28,482 bases of DNA from CAYNFT01 sp964396535 (GCA_964396535.1 CAYNFT010000017.1:1-28482), one strand, 5' to 3'. Counted from the stretch's first letter, positions 1-8,577 are shown. Notes: generated from the letters alone by a model not told the origin. Program-made: numbers and translations.

Positions 1-1713
1 ACCATTGATGGTCTTACTATCATGCAAAAGACAGTAACTGTCTCAGCGGGTAGTTCAACGAAGCCGGTTACCATCAAGAACTGCGTCCTGTCCAATGACA
101 AGGGAACGGCCGATTTAACCCTGATTAGCAGCACAGGCTACCTGAAGGTTGAGAACTGCGAACTCGATATGACCGCCGGTACCAAGACGGATACCGGTAT
201 GAGTATTACCAGTGGCACGGCTAAGGTTAGCGGTTGTAGCCTTGCTCTCGGTAGCTCTGCCGACACAGCCATCAATGTACCGAGTGGTACTCCTACCGTA
301 GAGGTTAGCGGCTGCACCGTCACCGGTGCCAGTGGTACCGGTTACACAACCGCCGCAGCTGGCAGCACGGCTAAAATAACCGATTCTACCATTGATGGAT
401 GCCAGACAGCGGTTGCTTTGACGGATAATGCCACCCTGACTCTCCGCGGCAATACCATCAAGAACAGCACCAATCCAACCTCAACCACATACGGCTCTGC
501 TATTAACCTTGATGGGGCTGGGCCGGTACTTATCGAGAGAAACGACATTGTGGATAACGCCGGTTACTCGATAGATGTTGCCGTTAACGGTGCTAATGTC
601 ACTGCGATTGGCAACAGCATGAGCGGAAACGTTAAGGGGTTGAGGAGTACTGACTCTTCAGCTACTGTTAATGCGGTACTCAACTGGTGGGGCGCTGCCT
701 CAGGTCCGACGATAACTGGCAATCCTGCCGGCACTGGCGACCCGGTAAGCAGCTACGTAGACTACGAGCCGTGGGCTAGTGCTACTATACCCGATGTAAG
801 CACCGGGGACTGTGCAGCTTATGGTGCCTACGACAAGTCAACCACTATCGGCGTATCGTATGAATCTGATACGGCAACGACAAGCATCACATTAGCCAAT
901 TATGCCTCCAACCCGGCATCGCTTGCCCCTCCGCTAGCTGCATTGGCGGGCGGATACTACGAAGTGTATTCACCGAATGCCCCTGCTGGGAGTGAGAACA
1001 CTATCAAGTTCTACAACTCAGCAATAGACAAGAATACACGTGCCTATTACTGGAGCAGTGTTGCTGGCGAGTGGGTAGCTTGTTCAGACCAGGGAGTTGC
1101 CGGCACCGCAGCCTATGTCTGGGTAACTGTTGGTCTTATTGGTACAGTTCCAACTTCACCGAGCAATTCCGAGCTGGGCGGCACGCCATTTGTCCTTGTT
1201 GAATCGATACCGAAGCCTGCGGTAGAACTCCTATCTCCAACAGTCGGAGGCTACGATGTTCCGATTGAACCGATGTTCACCTGGAAAGCGGCTACGGGAG
1301 CTATTCGCTACGAGGTTGCGCTAGGTGAGGACCCAACCTTTGCCATCATAGATTGGAGTTACAATGTAGACGGAACTTTCTACAAGGCTGTGGAAGAGCT
1401 TAAGTACTCCACTACCTACTACTGGAGGGTGAGAGCCTTAACCGGTGAACCCTACATGGTAGGCAGGGTTTGGGTAACTCCTGCTGGAGATTGGGCGACA
1501 GGTATATTCACCACCAAGGCGGAACCAGTAGCAGCAGAGGAAGAAGAACCGGTAGAAGCACCGAAGGTAGATGTGGAAGTGAAACCAGCGGACATAACGG
1601 TGACAACAGAGGCTGCTGTTCCAAGCGGCATTCTGTGGACCATAGTCGCTATCGGTGCGGTACTGATTATCTCCTTGATTGTCCTGATAGTCAGGACCAG
1701 ACGTGTAGCCTAG
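1..1713 (+). CDS. Cell-surface right-handed beta-helix protein with Fn3-like domain and C-terminal membrane anchor (5' partial)
   Basis: The reading frame is open from base 1, so the first ATG at 22 is internal and the gene starts outside the window. About the first 250 residues are Ser/Thr/Gly/Asn-rich short strands with recurring 'VSGC' and 'N.I..' steps, typical of right-handed parallel beta-helix (NosD/pectate-lyase-like) proteins, ending in the NWWGAASGP motif often found at the end of such helices. Bases 1230-1530 encode a fibronectin-III-like module (TFYKAVEELKYSTTYYWRVRA). An acidic linker (EEEEPVEAPKVDVEVKPA) leads to one hydrophobic helix (about bases 1627-1695) and an RTRR tail, which is a stop-transfer anchor. 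I infer an extracellular protein held by its C-terminus; the ligand is unknown. The adjacent propeller protein has the same Fn3-plus-anchor layout. A strong terminator follows. Confidence 0.85.
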   Translation, partial: TIDGLTIMQKTVTVSAGSSTKPVTIKNCVLSNDKGTADLTLISSTGYLKVENCELDMTAGTKTDTGMSITSGTAKVSGCSLALGSSADTAINVPSGTPTVEVSGCTVTGASGTGYTTAAAGSTAKITDSTIDGCQTAVALTDNATLTLRGNTIKNSTNPTSTTYGSAINLDGAGPVLIERNDIVDNAGYSIDVAVNGANVTAIGNSMSGNVKGLRSTDSSATVNAVLNWWGAASGPTITGNPAGTGDPVSSYVDYEPWASATIPDVSTGDCAAYGAYDKSTTIGVSYESDTATTSITLANYASNPASLAPPLAALAGGYYEVYSPNAPAGSENTIKFYNSAIDKNTRAYYWSSVAGEWVACSDQGVAGTAAYVWVTVGLIGTVPTSPSNSELGGTPFVLVESIPKPAVELLSPTVGGYDVPIEPMFTWKAATGAIRYEVALGEDPTFAIIDWSYNVDGTFYKAVEELKYSTTYYWRVRALTGEPYMVGRVWVTPAGDWATGIFTTKAEPVAAEEEEPVEAPKVDVEVKPADITVTTEAAVPSGILWTIVAIGAVLIISLIVLIVRTRRVA

Positions 1714-1760
1714 TAAACCATCTGGTTCTAACTTGACGGGTAATACCTGAAACGGTTAGA

Positions 1761-1795
1761 AAGGGAGGTCGCCGAAGGCGACCTCCCTTCTTTTT
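1761..1795 (+). terminator. Rho-independent terminator of the beta-helix gene
   Basis: A perfect 13-bp stem (AAGGGAGGTCGCC / GGCGACCTCCCTT) closes a GAA triloop and is followed by C and five T residues, 48 bases after the stop codon. This is a textbook intrinsic terminator and separates the gene from the propeller gene. Confidence 0.93.
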
Positions 1796-1820
1796 AGTAA
1801 CTATATTCCCCGGAGAATAT

Positions 1821-2003
1821 AAGAGGGGCGAAGCCTATCTTATAATATCTTCCTCCTCTCCTTTCAAGGAGAAAATAATAAGGGAAAGTTTAAGAGAGGC
1901 GAAGCCTCTCTTATCTCTTAGGGTGTTAAAGAGGGACGAAGTCCCTCTTATAAACCATTCCCCCTCTCCTTTCGAGGAGGGGGGGATAAAGGGGGTGAGG
2001 TTA
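1821..2003 (+). repeat. Composite interspersed repeat, cluster upstream of propeller gene
   Basis: Three short hairpins of the AAGAG(A/G)GG..CCTCTCTT type lie at 1821-1843 (right arm decayed), 1892-1913 and 1927-1950, with loops built on CGAAG. A degenerate C-rich palindrome lies at 1852-1875. The cluster ends in the long palindrome plus tail CCCCCTCTCC..GGGGG-ATAAA-GGGGGTGAGGTTA at 1960-2003. The same modules recur around 11980, 14603, 18053, 18414, 20333, 20497, 25807 and 25948. The copy faces the downstream gene. This fills most of the 334-base gap between genes; apart from the terminator I see nothing else in it. Confidence 0.88.
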
Positions 2004-2047
2004 ATAAAAATTGACTTCCACCCTAAAGCGGGGCTAAAATTCGCCAT

Positions 2048-5000
2048 ATGGCGACAATCAAGGCGGGAACTCGCCCCGTGTCGACAGCGATAGTTCTTGC
2101 CGTAGCTTTAGCACTGATTTTGCTGCTGAGCCTGCTTGGCTCAATCTTCCCTACAAGCCCAGCAACTGCTACCCCGGATGAAGTCCGGTGGTCCAGGGTA
2201 AATATTCCAGCCGAGGGCGAGATAGGTAATTGGGTGCTGGCTAGCGGCTCAAGTGTCCAACACCTGACAATGGCTAATGATAGCACCCTATATTGCTACG
2301 CCAGCCCGTCGGGGACAGACCACACACTGTTTAAGTCCACGGATACTGGCTGTAGCTGGTCATTTACTGGCGAGGTCAGGGAAGCCATAGTTGATATAGC
2401 CACCGCCCCTGATGATGCCAACATTATTTATTACGCCACCGAATCCAGTATCTATAAATCTGCCGATGCGGGTAACAGCTTCGCACCATTGCCATCAAGC
2501 CCCGGCGGGGCTGGCGCTGATAATATAACAATCGCCTGCATTGATGTTGCCCGGCTTGGTAGCAATAATATTGTTGCCGTCGGCACGGTAGATAGCGATA
2601 ATTCACAATACGGTGGCGTTTATACCCTGGACGAGAATGAGACACTCCCTAGCTGGTTAGATACCAACATAGATAACTATGATGCCTGTGCTGTAACTTT
2701 CTCTCCAAACTTTGACACTGACCGGCAGGTCGTGGCTGTGGTCACTGATGAGCAAGATATCCTTGTTACCGCCAGAATCGGTGACGGTAGCTGGGGTCAG
2801 ATTATCGGTGATGCTACCATTGGAAGTTTGGTACCAATATCAGCGTCTATTGCCTTTCCCGATGACTACGACGCAACCACTGAAGACTATATCCTGTTCG
2901 TGGCTATTGATACTGGCAGTGGTAACGGTGATGTATATAAAGTTAATGGGAAGTGGGCACCAGACAGCTCAATAGCTACTGACCTTAATATTGGTGCTGT
3001 CTATAGCCTGAGCGATGTTGATGTTACCGGGCTGGCTGTTAACGGTAATACCGCTGCGGCAAGTCTGCTGGCTGGTGCTGCCAGTAGTAACCAGGTCTAC
3101 ATTAGCACCGATAGCGGAGAAAACTGGATAAGAAGCACCAAACAACCAACAGGGCAGCCCAAAACATGCCTGCTTATGGCTCCTGATTTTGTCAGTAGCG
3201 GCACAGCCTACGCTGCTACCATTGGAACTGAGAGTGCCTTTTCCTATACCACAGATGGAGGTGTTACCTGGAATCAGTCGGGTTTAATTGATACCAAGAT
3301 AAGCGGGAATGGCATTATTGACCTGTCATTATCTCTTAATTATAGCCAGGATGGCACCTTGTTTATGCTGACCTTTGATACAGCGCATACAGAGCACAGT
3401 CTGTGGCGGAGTCTGAATGGGGGGGCAAAATGGGAAAGAGTGTTTAGCAGCACTCTGGGTAATATAGACAGCATTAACCTGGTTGAGCTTTCCCCCAGAT
3501 ATGGCAGTGGCAGCCAGGTAGTGTTTCTAGCCGGGACTGATAATGGCACTCCAGCAATATGGAAATCGGCAGATAACGGACAAACCTTCATATGTCGAAG
3601 TGCTCCCTCCTCCGTTGATATATGGACAGTGGTTAACGATAATACCCTGTTTTTAGGTAGCTACAATGGTACTAATGGACTGGTGTACCGAACAACAGAT
3701 AGCGGTTCTTCCTATTCTACCGGGGTAGTGGCCGGTAGCCAGTCGTTAAAGTCTATCGTCCGCTCACCAAACTATGAGCAGGACGAGACCATCCTGATAG
3801 GTAATACCGGCGGCTGGGTCTACTGCTCCAGGGATAATGGTACCTCATTCAAGCCATTACCACTGGATGCTACTTCGCCACCACTTACTGGCTCCATAAC
3901 TGTTGCCTTCGACTCTGAATTCGCTGGTAATAACACTGTTTATGCCGCTAGTAACTCCGCAGACAAGGGTATCTACCGCTTTATCATTAACAAGAGTACT
4001 GAGTGGGAAAGCGTAGATGGCACTCTGCCCGCTGGCAGCACGCTCAGCCAAATTGCTGTGTCAGCTGATGGGGCCTTGTATGCCACTAACTCACAGTCAG
4101 TAGATACCACAGAGAGAGAGGGAGGCATGGAGCGCTCGCTTAATCCAGCATATCCCCTGAGTCCAACCTTTGAGACGGTAACCCGTGGCCTTGATGATGG
4201 TGTTACTCTAAGTGGACTGTGGCTACAGGGCAATCAATTGTGGTCGATTGATACTAAAAACAACAGGCTGGTGACCTATACAGATAGCTTAAACTTGCCG
4301 GTTACTCTTACCTCGCCGTCTAATAAGGCATCAGGTACAGATACAAGAAATGTTATCCTTGAGTGGGGGACACTGAGGGGAACTACTGAATATAAGTGGC
4401 AACTTGATTATGATACTGACTTCTCCACCGTGCCTACGGATTTTGAGGGAGATACTAGGGCAAGTTCAGTCCGATTACCAGCACTTGATACGGATACCAC
4501 CTACTACTGGCGGGTGAGAGCCACCGAGCCGGTATTAAGCCGATGGTCAGCCAAGCGGTCCTTCACCACTGCCCTTGGTCATACAGCCGTTGCTCCCGAG
4601 CTCTTGAGTCCTAAAGCTGGTGTCACTGAGACATCTCTAAAACCTTTATTTCAGTGGAGCGCTATAGCCGGAGCAGAAAGTTATGAGCTAGTAGTATCAA
4701 TCGATTTTTCCTTTGCTAATCCCGCAATAGCGAAAATTGGCAATTATGCCCTGCCAGCCACTGCCTGGCAAAGTAACATAAACTTGGACTACAATACCAC
4801 CTACTACTGGAAGGTTAGAGCCGTCGGTTCAAGCAGCTATAGTGCCTGGAGCGCTGTTGGTGCCTTCACCACCGAGTTACCACCAGCTCTTGGTCATACA
4901 GACGTTGCTCCCGAGCTCTTGAGTCCTGAAGCTGGTGCTACTGAGATATCGCTAAAACCTTTATTTCAGTGGAGCGCTATAGCCGGAGCCGAAAGTTATG

Positions 5001-5398
5001 AGGTAATAGTGTCAACCGGTTTTTCCTTTGCTAATCCTACAATTGTGAAAATTGGTAATTATGCTTTACCGGCCACTGCCTGGCAAAGTAACATAAACTT
5101 GGACTACAATACCACCTACTACTGGAAGGTTAGAGCCGTCGGTTCAAGCAGCTATAGTGCCTGGAGCGCCGTTGGTGCCTTCACCACCTTGTCACCACCA
5201 GCTCAACCGTCCCCAGAGCCAGAATCGTCAACCTCACTATCACCCCAACCATCATCACCGCCCTCCTCTTCATCTCCAGTTCAGTCAACTATCCCCGACT
5301 GGGTAATATATCTAACCGCTGCTCTGCTCCTGACCACAGTGTTACTGTTAATTACCTTGCTGTTAGTGGTCACGATAAGACGCTCCAAAAGTGGTTAA
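2048..5398 (+). CDS. Large anchored surface protein: BNR/sortilin-type beta-propeller plus Fn3-like repeats
   Basis: The 1116-residue product starts with a hydrophobic export helix (about residues 12-32). Residues 45-740 carry many Asp-box (BNR) motifs, S/T-x-D-x-G-x-x-W/F, for example STDTGCSW, SADAGNSF, STDSGENW, TTDGGVTW, SADNGQTF and SRDNGTSF, as in sialidase/Vps10-like beta-propellers. Three Fn3-like modules follow (from about residues 752, 843 and 948), each with a TTYYWRVRA-like strand; the last two are near-identical copies. A Ser/Pro-rich linker precedes a C-terminal hydrophobic helix (about residues 1085-1108) and an RRSK tail. I infer a membrane-anchored extracellular protein; no catalytic sialidase residues are evident, so a binding or scaffold role is as likely as an enzymatic one. 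The Shine-Dalgarno before this ATG is weak. Confidence 0.87.
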   Translation: MATIKAGTRPVSTAIVLAVALALILLLSLLGSIFPTSPATATPDEVRWSRVNIPAEGEIGNWVLASGSSVQHLTMANDSTLYCYASPSGTDHTLFKSTDTGCSWSFTGEVREAIVDIATAPDDANIIYYATESSIYKSADAGNSFAPLPSSPGGAGADNITIACIDVARLGSNNIVAVGTVDSDNSQYGGVYTLDENETLPSWLDTNIDNYDACAVTFSPNFDTDRQVVAVVTDEQDILVTARIGDGSWGQIIGDATIGSLVPISASIAFPDDYDATTEDYILFVAIDTGSGNGDVYKVNGKWAPDSSIATDLNIGAVYSLSDVDVTGLAVNGNTAAASLLAGAASSNQVYISTDSGENWIRSTKQPTGQPKTCLLMAPDFVSSGTAYAATIGTESAFSYTTDGGVTWNQSGLIDTKISGNGIIDLSLSLNYSQDGTLFMLTFDTAHTEHSLWRSLNGGAKWERVFSSTLGNIDSINLVELSPRYGSGSQVVFLAGTDNGTPAIWKSADNGQTFICRSAPSSVDIWTVVNDNTLFLGSYNGTNGLVYRTTDSGSSYSTGVVAGSQSLKSIVRSPNYEQDETILIGNTGGWVYCSRDNGTSFKPLPLDATSPPLTGSITVAFDSEFAGNNTVYAASNSADKGIYRFIINKSTEWESVDGTLPAGSTLSQIAVSADGALYATNSQSVDTTEREGGMERSLNPAYPLSPTFETVTRGLDDGVTLSGLWLQGNQLWSIDTKNNRLVTYTDSLNLPVTLTSPSNKASGTDTRNVILEWGTLRGTTEYKWQLDYDTDFSTVPTDFEGDTRASSVRLPALDTDTTYYWRVRATEPVLSRWSAKRSFTTALGHTAVAPELLSPKAGVTETSLKPLFQWSAIAGAESYELVVSIDFSFANPAIAKIGNYALPATAWQSNINLDYNTTYYWKVRAVGSSSYSAWSAVGAFTTELPPALGHTDVAPELLSPEAGATEISLKPLFQWSAIAGAESYEVIVSTGFSFANPTIVKIGNYALPATAWQSNINLDYNTTYYWKVRAVGSSSYSAWSAVGAFTTLSPPAQPSPEPESSTSLSPQPSSPPSSSSPVQSTIPDWVIYLTAALLLTTVLLLITLLLVVTIRRSKSG
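4574..5203 (+). repeat. In-frame tandem duplication (2 x 315 bp) of an Fn3-like module
   Basis: Bases 4574-4888 and 4889-5203 are near-identical direct repeats, both starting CTTGGTCATACAG and ending CACCACCAGCT. The period is 315 bp, or 105 codons, so the frame is kept. Scattered single-base differences show the copies are recent but not fresh. A more diverged third module lies just upstream (about 4300-4570). Confidence 0.95.
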
Positions 5399-5778
5399 AA
5401 AAGACCAACAGTCCTTGAGTCTACCTACCTAAAAGAACAAAGATTAAGTTTGTGCGTCTACTCAGCACCAAGGTAGAATAGTAGCTTGAGTATGAGATAT
5501 AATAGGATGAAAAGACTGGTCTGTATAATACGTATAAAAGGTTGGCAGTTTTTACATGAAACGAGTCTTTCGGCGTATCAAAACTAACCTTTTGATAATT
5601 TACAAATGCTTAGATGATGATAGACTAATAACGAGGCGGCCTATGTCCAGACCGCCTCAAGGAAGGCCGAAAGCAGAAAATTAACAATGGTCCAGCTAAT
5701 CGTCTGTAGCCTTCCCTAATTTATTATCACACATAGGAATCAAATTATCAACACCACAAATAAGACAGGAGGAGTGGC
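5399..5778 (+). other. Intergenic leader of the cohesin/dockerin gene
   Basis: No convincing ORF lies in this 380-base gap. TATAAT boxes occur at 5498-5503 and 5524-5529, without a good -35 element, and may drive the downstream gene. AAAAGGTT (5536-5543) can pair with AACCTTTT (5586-5593), which excludes the alternative perfect 8-bp hairpin TATCAAAA/TTTTGATA (5576-5597). A double hairpin follows at 5633-5715, listed separately. AGGAGGAG at 5767-5774 is a strong Shine-Dalgarno for the GTG at 5779. Confidence 0.4.
5633..5715 (+). ncRNA. Candidate structured 5' leader (two adjacent helices)
   Basis: GAGGCGG (5633-5639) pairs perfectly with CCGCCTC (5652-5658). Two bases later GGAAGGC (5661-5667) pairs with GCCTTCC (5709-5715), enclosing further pairs CAGA/TCTG and ATTA/TAAT and an internal CGAAAG bulge. 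There is no T-run, so it is not a terminator. I could not match it to a riboswitch class I know. Function is unknown. Confidence 0.3.
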
Positions 5779-6741
5779 GTGAAAAGACATAGAAATTATC
5801 AAAGCCTCGTGAAAGGTCTGGCTTTCCTTTTGATGTTGGCGTTAGTGCTACTCTCCCCCGGTGTAGCATATGCTGAGGAGGCCACTGTGGTCAGCCTCTC
5901 AGCACCAAATCAGGTCAATCCAGGAGCTGAATTCAGTGTAAACATACTTGTTCAGCCCGGCACTGCAATAGCTGGTGTCCAGTTTGATCTGACTTTTGAT
6001 TCCTCACTCGTTACTGTCGATAGTGTCGAAGAGGGTCAATTGCTATCTCAGGGTGTAGCAACTACCTATTTCAATCCGGGTGTCATAGACAATGTGGCTG
6101 GAAACATTGATGGTGTAGTTGGGGCAATCATAACCCCGGGCCAGACAGTATCCACAGAAGCGACATTCGCCACAGTAACTCTGACAGCAGGAGCAGGAAG
6201 TGGAACCTGTCTTCTCACCCTGTCGAATGTAGTAGTGGGTGATATAAATGGAATATCAGTGCCCATAAGCGTGGTAAATGGCCAAGTAACGATTAATCAG
6301 CCACCAGCCCTCGACTCCATTGGTGACAGGTCGGTCAACGAGGGAGAGTTGCTCACGTTTGCCATATCAGCCACAGATGCCGATGGTGATAACCTGACGT
6401 ACTCAGCACCTAACCTGCCTTCAGGAGCAACATTTGACCCGTTAACCAAGACTTTCTCGTGGACACCACGTTATGACCAAGCAGGAACATATGCAAATGT
6501 ACACTTCGAGGTAAGTGACGGTAACTTAATCGATTCCGAGGGTATTACTATCACTGTACTCCAGCTTTATGAGGACTGGGATGTCAATGGTGATACAGCT
6601 GTGAATGTTCTAGACATGATCCTGGTTGGGCAATACTGGAATGAAGCAGGCTTAACTGGCTGGATACGAGAGGATGTAAATGAAGATGGGACGATTAACG
6701 TGCTGGATATGATTCTAATCGGACAGAATTGGACTGGATGA
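5779..6741 (+). CDS. Secreted cohesin - Ig-like - dockerin protein
   Basis: The GTG start is set by AGGAGGAG five bases upstream. Residues 1-32 form a classic signal peptide (KR..., hydrophobic core, cleavage after AYA). Residues about 34-173 match a cohesin domain: hydrophobic beta-strands with GVQFDLTFDSSLVTV and the terminal VNGQVTI. Residues about 175-262 form an Ig-like/cadherin-like module (putative-Ig family, LDSIGDRSVNEGE...). Residues about 263-320 are a type I dockerin with two Ca-binding segments, DVNGDTAVNVLDM and DVNEDGTINVLDM. Cohesins bind dockerins with high affinity, so a protein carrying both could self-assemble or chain with other surface proteins; that is inference. No catalytic domain and no TM anchor are present. 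Length is 320 aa. Confidence 0.9.
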   Translation: MKRHRNYQSLVKGLAFLLMLALVLLSPGVAYAEEATVVSLSAPNQVNPGAEFSVNILVQPGTAIAGVQFDLTFDSSLVTVDSVEEGQLLSQGVATTYFNPGVIDNVAGNIDGVVGAIITPGQTVSTEATFATVTLTAGAGSGTCLLTLSNVVVGDINGISVPISVVNGQVTINQPPALDSIGDRSVNEGELLTFAISATDADGDNLTYSAPNLPSGATFDPLTKTFSWTPRYDQAGTYANVHFEVSDGNLIDSEGITITVLQLYEDWDVNGDTAVNVLDMILVGQYWNEAGLTGWIREDVNEDGTINVLDMILIGQNWTG

Positions 6742-6765
6742 AGCTGAAAGAATAGGAAGAACGGA

Positions 6766-6975
6766 ATAAAGTGTAAAAGCTTATTTGGCTTATCAAAGGG
6801 TTTGGCTTTCCTTTTAACGCTTGCTCTAGGACTATTCTCCTCCAGTCTAGCATACGCACAGTCAGCCATCTCCGACTGACTAATATATCTAACCGCTGCT
6901 CTGCTCCTGACCACAGTGTTACTATTAATTACCTTGCTGTTGGTGGTCACAATAAGGCGGTCTAAAGCTGATTAA
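6766..6975 (+). pseudogene. Relic surface-protein gene: signal peptide joined to membrane-anchor tail
   Basis: In one frame the first ~32 codons encode a signal peptide (GLAFLLTLALGLFSSSLAYA) that resembles that of the cohesin/dockerin protein. It is joined directly to a copy of the C-terminal tail of the 1116-aa propeller protein (LIYLTAALLLTTVLLL... ending IRRSKAD), about 90% identical at DNA level to 5300-5398. The start codon position reads ATA (6766-6768), preceded by a possible Shine-Dalgarno. The TGG Trp codon of the parental tail is TGA (6877-6879), an in-frame stop. I read this as a decayed paralogue that lost its whole extracellular part. Confidence 0.75.
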
Positions 6976-6995
6976 GTTCTTACTGAACGATTCTC

Positions 6996-7025
6996 TTGAC
7001 CTCCTTATTTGAAAGAGTATATACT
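6996..7025 (+). promoter_or_regulatory. Sigma-70-type promoter of first MFS gene
   Basis: TTGACC (6996-7001) is followed by 18 bases and TATACT (7020-7025). The distance from the -35 box to the TTG start is 148 bases, exactly as at the second MFS gene, and both leaders share short blocks such as ATCTTATGA. The rest of 7026-7143 is this leader. Confidence 0.65.
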
Positions 7026-7143
7026 TTCACAGTTGTTTGGACTATATATGAGCCGAAAGAATCTTTACTCCTTACTCTGATAGCTTAAAAGGCTTACTAT
7101 CTTATGAAGTTGTGCCAGGTTTGTTTGAAGATAGAGGTTATTT

Positions 7144-8463
7144 TTGATTAAGGGAGGAAGGTACCCCAAGATATTTTTCGGTTGGTGGACAGTTCTAGCT
7201 GGTGGTCTTCTATCCTTCTGGGGACACGGCTTCTACACTTTCGGATTCTCGGCATTGTTTAAACCCGTAGCTTCGGAATTGGGCTTTAGCCGGGCAGCGA
7301 CATCTGTTCCTGCCTCTATCGGAAGGATGGAGGGAGGGTTTGAGGCGCCACTGTCAGGGTGGATTACTGACAGATTTGGCCCAAAGCGTATAGTCCTTCC
7401 GGGTGTCTTCTTCATGAGTTTAAGCCTGATACTGATGAAGTTCGTGGACTCGCTCTGGGCTTTTTATGTAGTCTGGGGAGTTATACTAGGGACAGGAATC
7501 AATATCGCCGTGAGCGTACCGATGGATACGGCGATAGCAAATTGGTTCGTCAAAAAAAGAGGGTCAGCCATAAGCATTAAATGGGTGCTTTCTGGCCTTG
7601 GTGGGGTGATAGTACTACCGCTTATTACTTTGCTTATAATTACTCAAGGCTGGCGGATGACCTGCGTTATAGGCGGGCTGGTAATGGGACTTATTGGATT
7701 GCCTCTCGCTTGGTTTTCCCTAAAAGACCACCGACCGGAGTACTACGGGTTACTCCCTGACGGTGCCACAGTAGAGGGGGAGCCAACGGATACAAGCCAG
7801 ATGATAGACAGAGGAGTAAAGTATGCCACCGAGGCTGAGGAGGTGGAGTTCACCCTCAGGCAGGCAATGAGAACCCCTACCTATTGGTTACTATTAGTAG
7901 CCAGTGCCTGCCATAGTCTGGCAGGACCACCTCTTTACATACACATCGTACCCTTTCTAACCGATATCGGGGTTAAGCCACTTGTGGCGGCTGGTATGCT
8001 GGCGATGATGATTGGAATCGGCATCCCGACAAGATTCGTCGGCGGGTTTCTTGCCGACCGTGTCAGAAAAAGCCACCTGCGGTTTCTAATGGCGGGAGCA
8101 TATCTCCTGGAGGCTGGCGGCATTGCCCTCTTCTTGCTAAATCAAACCATACCTATGATATATGCCTTCTTTATTCTCTATGGCCTTGGCGCGGGAGCAA
8201 CTCTCGGTCTAATGAACCCAATGAGGGCGCGCTACTTTGGGAGGAAGGCTTTCGGTTCTATTGGTGGCTCCTCAGCGCTATTTATGATGCCAATAGGAGT
8301 ATTAGCCCCAGTCTATTTCGGCTGGGTATATGATACTACTGGTAGCTATATCACTGCCTTCACCTTACTGGCAGCACTACTCGCCTTTGCCACAGTCCTC
8401 GCCTCCTTTATTTTGCCTCCCAAACCCCCGGCTCAGGTCACCGATGTCCGTAAAATCTTTTGA
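7144..8463 (+). CDS. MFS transporter (copy 1)
   Basis: The product (439 aa) has about twelve hydrophobic segments and begins YPKIFFGWWTVLAGG, a start typical of monocarboxylate/oxalate-formate-antiporter-like MFS proteins. The loop after TM2 has GWITDRFGPKR, the MFS motif A (G-x-x-x-D-R-x-G-x-[KR]-[KR]), and its second-half equivalent is GGFLADRVRKS. A cytoplasmic central loop (about residues 195-240) includes RPEYYGLLPDGA and LRQAMRTPTYW. The start is TTG, preceded by AGAGGT. It is the paralogue of the next gene, sharing nearly every motif, length and promoter. The substrate cannot be told from sequence; a small organic anion is a family-based guess. Confidence 0.88.
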   Translation: MIKGGRYPKIFFGWWTVLAGGLLSFWGHGFYTFGFSALFKPVASELGFSRAATSVPASIGRMEGGFEAPLSGWITDRFGPKRIVLPGVFFMSLSLILMKFVDSLWAFYVVWGVILGTGINIAVSVPMDTAIANWFVKKRGSAISIKWVLSGLGGVIVLPLITLLIITQGWRMTCVIGGLVMGLIGLPLAWFSLKDHRPEYYGLLPDGATVEGEPTDTSQMIDRGVKYATEAEEVEFTLRQAMRTPTYWLLLVASACHSLAGPPLYIHIVPFLTDIGVKPLVAAGMLAMMIGIGIPTRFVGGFLADRVRKSHLRFLMAGAYLLEAGGIALFLLNQTIPMIYAFFILYGLGAGATLGLMNPMRARYFGRKAFGSIGGSSALFMMPIGVLAPVYFGWVYDTTGSYITAFTLLAALLAFATVLASFILPPKPPAQVTDVRKIF

Positions 8464-8474
8464 GAATAAGTAAC

Positions 8475-8558
8475 TCAATAGCCAAGTAAAAAGAATTGGG
8501 TGCTTGCCGGCAAGTTTGCCTTAGTCAAAGATAGCTCAGGCTGAGAGTTGACCTCCTT
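8475..8558 (-). pseudogene. Truncated 3' end of an MBL-fold hydrolase gene
   Basis: Read on the minus strand this stretch encodes KEVNSQPELSLTKANLP and then ASTQFFLLGY-stop. It aligns without gaps to the last 27 residues of the intact MBL gene at 10125-10757 (KEVDSQPKLSFTKANLP, then ATTQVFLLDY). Upstream of it the similarity stops and the leader of the second MFS gene begins. It is the scar of a tandem duplication of an MFS-MBL unit. Confidence 0.85.
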
Positions 8559-8577
8559 ATTTAACGGATTGTATACT
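8548..8577 (+). promoter_or_regulatory. Sigma-70-type promoter of second MFS gene
   Basis: TTGACC (8548-8553), 18 bases, TATACT (8572-8577). The -35 box shares TTGACCTCCTTATTT with the first MFS promoter and overlaps the end of the MBL remnant. The leader 8578-8695 has no ORF. Confidence 0.65.

Noticed and set aside
5640..5715. Hammerhead ribozyme or cyclic-di-GMP riboswitch, suggested by CGAAAG and the upstream helix.
   Set aside because: The CUGANGA core of a hammerhead and the conserved GEMM core are absent.
6877..6879. In-frame TGA of the signal-anchor relic as a selenocysteine codon.
   Set aside because: The parental tail has TGG (Trp) here, a single transition away; the start codon is also lost and no SECIS-like hairpin stands out.
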